Shown one piece after another: positions 60,126 to 64,000 of a stretch of 64,000 bases of DNA; within the stretch, counting starts at the first letter, position 1; each line of letters starts with the position of its first letter. The translations under genes and the position numbers were made by a program. The notes below the pieces were generated by a model. It had not been told where the DNA came from. It made no database searches and saw nothing but the letters and a program-made list of their open reading frames with translations. Source of the stretch: Oceanispirochaeta sp963676905. GTDB taxonomy: Bacteria > Spirochaetota > Spirochaetia > DSM-2461. The stretch covers positions 2,790,001-2,854,000 of the forward strand of contig CAXXVE010000001.1 in assembly GCA_963676905.2 (NCBI GenBank). Direction: 5' to 3'.

Positions 60126-61175
60126 ATGAAGAAAACAAAACTCGTGAGAGGTCTCTCTCTGTCATCCCTCTTTGCCGTTCTTCTCGGAGCAATCGTTCTG
60201 CTTACAAGTTCGGGGAAATCGGAGAAGCCCGCCCCGGATATGGTGACCGACTCCCGGGAAGAAGCAGTTGTTCTTGACGCCGGTGATAGCATCGGTCTTC
60301 CTTCTGTTTATATGACCTCCGAGATAAGCTCTGAGGCTCTGATTGAGATGTTCAGCCGTCTTGAGCGGGATCTGCCAGGAAAGGTTGCCGTAAAGCTCTC
60401 CACAGGTGAGCCCGGCGGCCATAACTTTCTCAGTCCGGATCTTATTAAAGATCTTGTACAGCAGCTTGATGGAACAATTGTTGAGAGCAATACAGCCTAT
60501 GGAGGCAGAAGAGCTTCTACGGCCCTTCATAAGCAGGTTGTAATCGATCATGGTTTTACAGCGATCGCCCCCGTTGATATTCTTGATGAAGAGGGGAGTA
60601 TGACTCTTGCTTTTCCTGAGGGTGATCATATTAAAGAAAACTATGTTGGTTCCCACTTCGCCAACTACGATTCCTACCTGGTCTTGAGCCATTTCAAAGG
60701 GCATGCCATGGGCGGATTCGGTGGAGCTCTAAAAAATATCTCTATCGGGCTTGCCTCCGCTTCAGGGAAAACCTGGATACACAGCGCCGGCAGCACATCT
60801 GACGTCAAGGATATATTAGCAGCCTTCGGCGGCACAGAACAGGACAGTTTTCTGGAATCCATGGCAGAAGCATCTGGTTCTGTAATGAACGCTCTTGGTG
60901 AGAATATAGTCTATATCAATGTTATGAATAATCTGTCTGTTGACTGTGACTGTGACAGCAGTCCTGCAGATCCTACTATGGTGGATATAGGAATCCTTGC
61001 ATCCCTGGACCCCGTCGCCCTGGACAAGGCCTGTGTAGACCTCGTTTATGCAGCCCATGACGGACATGATCTCATTCAGAGGATGGAATCCAGGCACGGT
61101 ATCCACACCCTGGATCATGCGGCGGAGCTCGGTCTTGGAAGCCTTGAATATAGCCTTGTGAGGGTTGATGGCTGA
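60126..61175 (+). CDS. Membrane-anchored DUF362 protein
   Basis: This 349-residue protein has an N-terminal anchor or signal (LSLSSLFAVLLGAIVLLT) without a lipobox cysteine, then a DUF362 domain: AVKLSTGEPGGHNFLSPDLI, DGTIVESNTAYGGRR, LSHFKGHAMGGFGGALKNISIGLASASGK and CDCDSSPADPTMVDIGILASLDPVALD. It lacks the ferredoxin-like Cys-rich insert found in many relatives. DUF362 function is unknown; acting outside the cytoplasmic membrane is implied. Its end overlaps a truncated permease gene by 8 bases, so the two were coupled. It follows the NPN operon after 320 bases. Confidence 0.82.
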   Translation: MKKTKLVRGLSLSSLFAVLLGAIVLLTSSGKSEKPAPDMVTDSREEAVVLDAGDSIGLPSVYMTSEISSEALIEMFSRLERDLPGKVAVKLSTGEPGGHNFLSPDLIKDLVQQLDGTIVESNTAYGGRRASTALHKQVVIDHGFTAIAPVDILDEEGSMTLAFPEGDHIKENYVGSHFANYDSYLVLSHFKGHAMGGFGGALKNISIGLASASGKTWIHSAGSTSDVKDILAAFGGTEQDSFLESMAEASGSVMNALGENIVYINVMNNLSVDCDCDSSPADPTMVDIGILASLDPVALDKACVDLVYAAHDGHDLIQRMESRHGIHTLDHAAELGLGSLEYSLVRVDG

Positions 61176-61326
61176 AATAATCAGCAGGGAATCGGTCTAT
61201 CTCTTCTACTACCTCAGTATTCAGCTGGAGCTGATTGCCCCCTACTGGGCCCTGGGGATAGTTATAGGTTCTCTTGTCTCTGTATTCGGGAAAAAAAGAA
61301 TCCAGAGATGTGAGCAACGCTGTTAA
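61168..61326 (+). pseudogene. 5' fragment of a permease gene disrupted by an IS21-family element
   Basis: ATG 61168 overlaps the DUF362 stop (8 bases). The frame runs for 52 codons: MAEIISRESVYLFYYLSIQ, then ELIAPYWALGIVIGSLVSVFG, a membrane helix that resembles the first helix of DUF318/ArsP-type permeases (..APY.LLG..IG...). The coding sequence is cut at about 61320, where TGTTAAAGTTCC begins. The stop at 61324 is provided by the element. The rest of the gene is not in the window. Family assignment is moderate. Confidence 0.6.
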
Positions 61327-61431
61327 AGTTCCTATAATCAGCGGCGAAAAAGTTCCGCTTTTACAGACATAAAAAGGGGCAAATATCCTAAAGTAGGGTT
61401 ACCACACCAACTACGAAAGGAACCTGCCCCT

Positions 61432-62712
61432 ATGTGTCTAAAGGAAGATCGCATGCACGTTGCGCGCATCATGGCCAATCAAGGCCACACACAAAAGTAC
61501 ATAGCCGAGTATCTCGGCGTCAGCGACCGAATGGTCAGAAAATACCTGACCCCCGAGTTCGGAACCCACCCCCGGAAATCCCGGGAAAGCATCCTTAAAC
61601 CATTCCATCCCATCATAGAAGATACACTGGAAAATGATCCATACTTTAATTTGGTTTATCTTCACGAAAGACTGCAAAAAGCCGGTTACTCAGGCAAAAT
61701 AACAATCCTTAGAGACTATGCCCGGCAGTATAGAAAGAAACTCATCGAGAAGGCTGTCATCCGGTTTGAGACAGAGCCTGGCCGTCAGGCTCAGGTGGAC
61801 TGGAAAGAGTGCGGCAAAATGGAAATTGACGGCCAGATCCAGAAGGTCTATGCCTTTGTCATGTTGATGGGTTACAGCCGTATCCCCTTTGTGCAGTTTA
61901 CCCTGGACATGACTTCAGCAACGCTACTCCAGGCCCATCTGAAAGCATTCCAATACTTTGGTGCCGTTCCACAGGAAATCCTTTATGACAACATGAGGAC
62001 GGCCTGGTACAACAGCGGCGGTGTCTGGCAGGTAAACTCACAACTCCTGGAGTTCGCTTCAGCCTGTGGCTTCAGACCTCTTCGCTGTCAGGTTCGCAGA
62101 CCTCAGACGAAAGGAAAAGTTGAGCGTTTCATCGGCTATCTGGGGCACAGCTTCCTGATCCGTGAAGAGGCTTTGAAGTCATGTACTCTACAGGATCTTA
62201 ATCAATCCGTTATCGAGTGGATCTCTAGAGTCGTGGAAACACAAATGAGTCAGTTCCGGCAGACACGGAAAGAGCGCTTTGACTATGAGAAGCAGTTTAT
62301 GAATCCCTGGAATCCGGGGGCGGCTCCCGATGTGAGACTTGTGAAAGAACTGCTAGTTTCTCGGGAAGGCGTAATTCGCTATGAAACCAATACATACAGT
62401 GTCCCTGCTGATCATATCGGACAGACTGCAACGCTGAAGATTGACACACTGGAGAGAACCGCCGATGTCACCGTTGCTGGAAAGGTCGTAAGGTCTGTGG
62501 ATCTTCTGGCGAAAGGCGCTAAATCAGTCTCAATCCGCAAGGCCGACCGGGACTCTCTTCTGAAACGGTGGAAACGGGAGAACCGGCAGAGCCTAAGGGC
62601 AATTGTAGGCCGTTCAGAAAAAAGGGATACTCCTCACTCATCGCTGATTCAGACTGAAGTCGAAATACGCCATCCCAATCACTATGATCAGATAATCGGA
62701 GTTGGCGCATGA
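61432..62712 (+). CDS. istA: IS21-family transposase IstA
   Basis: IstA cuts and joins DNA. The 426-residue protein has an N-terminal helix-turn-helix (GHTQKYIAEYLGVSDRMVRKYL) and an rve/DDE domain with QAQVDWKECG (first Asp), ILYDNMRTAW (second Asp) and TKGKVERFIGYLG (Glu). Length is in the family range. ATG 61432 has no other in-frame competitor with a better site; a second Met is at 61453. The stop overlaps istB. Confidence 0.92.
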   Translation: MCLKEDRMHVARIMANQGHTQKYIAEYLGVSDRMVRKYLTPEFGTHPRKSRESILKPFHPIIEDTLENDPYFNLVYLHERLQKAGYSGKITILRDYARQYRKKLIEKAVIRFETEPGRQAQVDWKECGKMEIDGQIQKVYAFVMLMGYSRIPFVQFTLDMTSATLLQAHLKAFQYFGAVPQEILYDNMRTAWYNSGGVWQVNSQLLEFASACGFRPLRCQVRRPQTKGKVERFIGYLGHSFLIREEALKSCTLQDLNQSVIEWISRVVETQMSQFRQTRKERFDYEKQFMNPWNPGAAPDVRLVKELLVSREGVIRYETNTYSVPADHIGQTATLKIDTLERTADVTVAGKVVRSVDLLAKGAKSVSIRKADRDSLLKRWKRENRQSLRAIVGRSEKRDTPHSSLIQTEVEIRHPNHYDQIIGVGA

Positions 62713-63045
62713 ACGTACTCAGGGAGACCATTGAAACCCGCTTGAATGAGCTGGGACTTGAGTTCATGGCTGCAGGACTGGAAAGCTATCTGGAAGCTCA
62801 GTCTCATACCGAGAATACGCTGACACAATCAATTGCTGACCTATTAGAGCTGGAGTATATTCCCCGGAAAGAACGAGCTGCCAAGAGTCGTCTGAAGCTC
62901 TCAGGAATGCCCTGTATCAAGCTGCTAGAAGACTTTGATCCGGCGTGGCTTAAGGGCGGTCTGACCGCCAGTCAGTTAGCCGATCTTTCTAGTTTGGCAT
63001 TTATTGAAAGGAAGGAGAATCTGGTCCTGATGGGACCCAGCGGTC
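62709..63045 (+). pseudogene. istB: istB, IS21 helper ATPase, truncated by an IS3-family insertion
   Basis: The first 112 residues match IstB (ETIETRLNELGLEFMAAGLESYL; ADLLELEYIPRKERA; FIERKENLVLMGPSG). The Walker A motif should read GPSGxGKT but stops after GPSGL; the following bases (TGGAATTCCCCC) are an IS3-type end. The reading frame continues 24 codons into the inserted DNA. About 140 residues are missing, so the element cannot make normal IstB from this copy. Confidence 0.85.
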
Positions 63046-63073
63046 TGGAATTCCCCCAGTTCTGTAGACACTT

Positions 63074-63883
63074 TCAACCTAATCTAACAGACCTTTCAAA
63101 ATCAACTGGTGATTGCTGATTTAAATGCTTATGTCTTCTTTTCCGATTATAAAATGCTTCAATATAATCGAAGATATCAGAACGAGCTTCTTTTCGGCTT
63201 TTATAAACCTGCTTTCTAATCCGTTCTTTTTTCAGACTGCTAAAGAAGGATTCTGCAACAGCGTTGTCCCAACAATTTCCCCGACGACTCATGCTGGGAT
63301 CTAATTTATTATCTCTACAGAAACGGATCCAGTCATCTGATCCGAACTGGGAGCCTTGGTCTGAGTGAATTAAAACCCTCTTCTTCGGTCTTCTTTTCCA
63401 ACATGCCATCAATAATGCCTGTATGACGATATCTCTATGTAAAGTATTTTGCATTGACCAACCGACTACGGTCCTGGAATACAAATCTATAACAACAGCA
63501 AGATAGAGCCATCCCTCTAAAGTTCTTACATAGGTAATATCTGTAACCCATGCTTTATCAGGCTCTTCCACATCAAATTGGCGTTCCAATAAATTCGGAG
63601 ACACGATTGAGGGGGGACCTGATTGATATCTATGTTTCTTTATGCCTAAAATCGCCTCTATTTTATTATCTCGCATAATTCTGGCAACTCTATTCATTCC
63701 GCAGATAACACCTTCTTCTCGTAAATCCTTGTACAATCGAGGACTACCATAGGTTTTATCACTTTCTTCCCAGTAGTATTTAATTTTATCCAGTAGGATA
63801 GAATCCTCTTTTTCCCGTTTGGATTTAGGATTTTTTATCCATGAATAATATCCACTACGATGTACATTCAGGACGTTGCACAT
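63074..63883 (-). CDS. IS3-family transposase OrfB
   Basis: This 269-residue part of the transposase has the rve/DDE catalytic residues in WVTDITYV (Asp), LIHSDQGSQF (Asp) and CWDNAVAESFFSSLKKE (Glu), with YNRKRRHKHLNQQSPVDFE at the end. The frame remains open upstream of the listed ATG through TNYRITT, RLRYAFIKRNR back to the A7 slippery site at 63964-63970, so the active enzyme is likely an OrfAB fusion made by -1 frameshifting. Confidence 0.93.
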   Translation of the reverse strand: MCNVLNVHRSGYYSWIKNPKSKREKEDSILLDKIKYYWEESDKTYGSPRLYKDLREEGVICGMNRVARIMRDNKIEAILGIKKHRYQSGPPSIVSPNLLERQFDVEEPDKAWVTDITYVRTLEGWLYLAVVIDLYSRTVVGWSMQNTLHRDIVIQALLMACWKRRPKKRVLIHSDQGSQFGSDDWIRFCRDNKLDPSMSRRGNCWDNAVAESFFSSLKKERIRKQVYKSRKEARSDIFDYIEAFYNRKRRHKHLNQQSPVDFERSVRLG

Positions 63884-63930
63884 TGTTGTAATTCTATAAT
63901 TTGTCCTGTTTCTCTTGATGAAGGCATACC

Positions 63931-64000
63931 TCAGTCGGACTGGTTTGCGAAGTATGCCGCGGCTTTTTTTAATATGTCACGTTCTTCTTCAGTCCGTTTC
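63931..64000 (-). CDS. IS3-family OrfA, C-terminal end (partial)
   Basis: Minus-strand frame ending TGA at 63933-63931 encodes KRTEEERDILKKAAAYFANQSD, the conserved tail of IS3-type OrfA (RTEEERDILKKAAAYF). The start is outside the window. The A7 run at 63964-63970, in the TTA-AAA-AAA context, permits a -1 shift into the orfB frame. Confidence 0.85.
   Translation of the reverse strand, partial: KRTEEERDILKKAAAYFANQSD

Larger units (their letters stand above)
61321..64000 (+). mobile_element. IS21-family insertion sequence (left end in window; interrupted by an IS3-family element)
   Basis: The element appears to begin at TGTTAAAGTTCC (61321), where a permease gene stops abruptly. AAAGTTCC recurs at 61325-61332 and 61349-61356, 24 bases apart, as expected for the multiple repeats at IS21-family ends. 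istA (61432-62712) and the start of istB follow in the usual ATGA overlap. From about 63046 the sequence is a second element. The right end is outside the window. Confidence 0.75.
63046..64000 (-). mobile_element. IS3-family insertion sequence, partial
   Basis: The end nearest 63046 (TGGAATTCCCCCAG then TTCTGTAGACAC) lies 28 bases past the orfB stop and starts with TG, as expected for an IS3 terminus. orfB is complete and orfA partial, both on the minus strand. An A7 slippery run joins them. The other end is outside the window. It sits inside istB of the IS21 element. Confidence 0.8.

Overview
The window looks like one chromosome segment from a free-living, probably anaerobic or facultative spirochaete (order Spirochaetales, Oceanispirochaeta/Spirochaeta-like; this is an inference, since no rRNA is present). 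The main grounds are a V-type ATPase operon in the order E, DUF2764, A, B, D, I, K that is known from Borrelia and Treponema, a spirochaete-style LptD/OstA-like outer-membrane protein, and many TPR envelope proteins with signal peptides. Genes are dense and mostly on the + strand, often with 1-16 base stop/start overlaps.

Layout. 1-3161: the end of an anaerobic cobalamin (corrin ring) operon, with a CbiE-CbiL fusion (5' cut by the window), CbiF, CbiG and CbiH. 3329-9086: CorA, a DUF454 protein, a MarR-MATE efflux pair, oleate hydratase and a TetR regulator. 9174-20316: housekeeping and small genes (DUF1761, MDP-1-like phosphatase, iron-type alcohol dehydrogenase, HtrA, UvrB, an SH3 lipoprotein, YggS, RluD, an MBL hydrolase, a pentapeptide protein, a zinc ribbon, MurI, RsgA). 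20458-29145: two small genes and a helical protein, then the V-ATPase operon ending at a strong terminator. 29232-37417: IspG, a TPR protein, UvrA and LptD. 37481-43816: PhoH, a 7TM-HD phosphodiesterase, YbeY, a CBS-domain protein and a TPR protein. 43887-47040: the glycolytic trio gap-pgk-tpiA. 47168-53530: SecG, a flavodoxin-like protein, a SurA-like foldase, NusB, a TPR protein, methionine aminopeptidase and a two-PDZ HtrA.

53762-59805 is the most distinctive block: DUF3842, a CbiM-PDGLE fusion, CbiQ and CbiO (an ECF nickel/cobalt importer), then LarE, LarC and LarB, the three enzymes that make the nickel-pincer nucleotide (NPN) cofactor. LarC carries a 62-residue Asp-His-Ser/Asn-His repeat encoded by a 12-base tandem repeat. 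No LarA-type user enzyme is in the window. The operon has unusual leader structures: a 14-base inverted repeat at the presumed transcription start, and two hairpins with the same CC-AGGAA-GG loop ahead of cbiM.

60126-64000: a membrane-anchored DUF362 protein, then the first 51 codons of a permease-like gene cut off by an IS21-family element. That IS21 element is itself interrupted inside istB by an IS3-family element that runs off the window. The right edge is therefore a nested insertion site and was probably the end of the nickel region before IS invasion.
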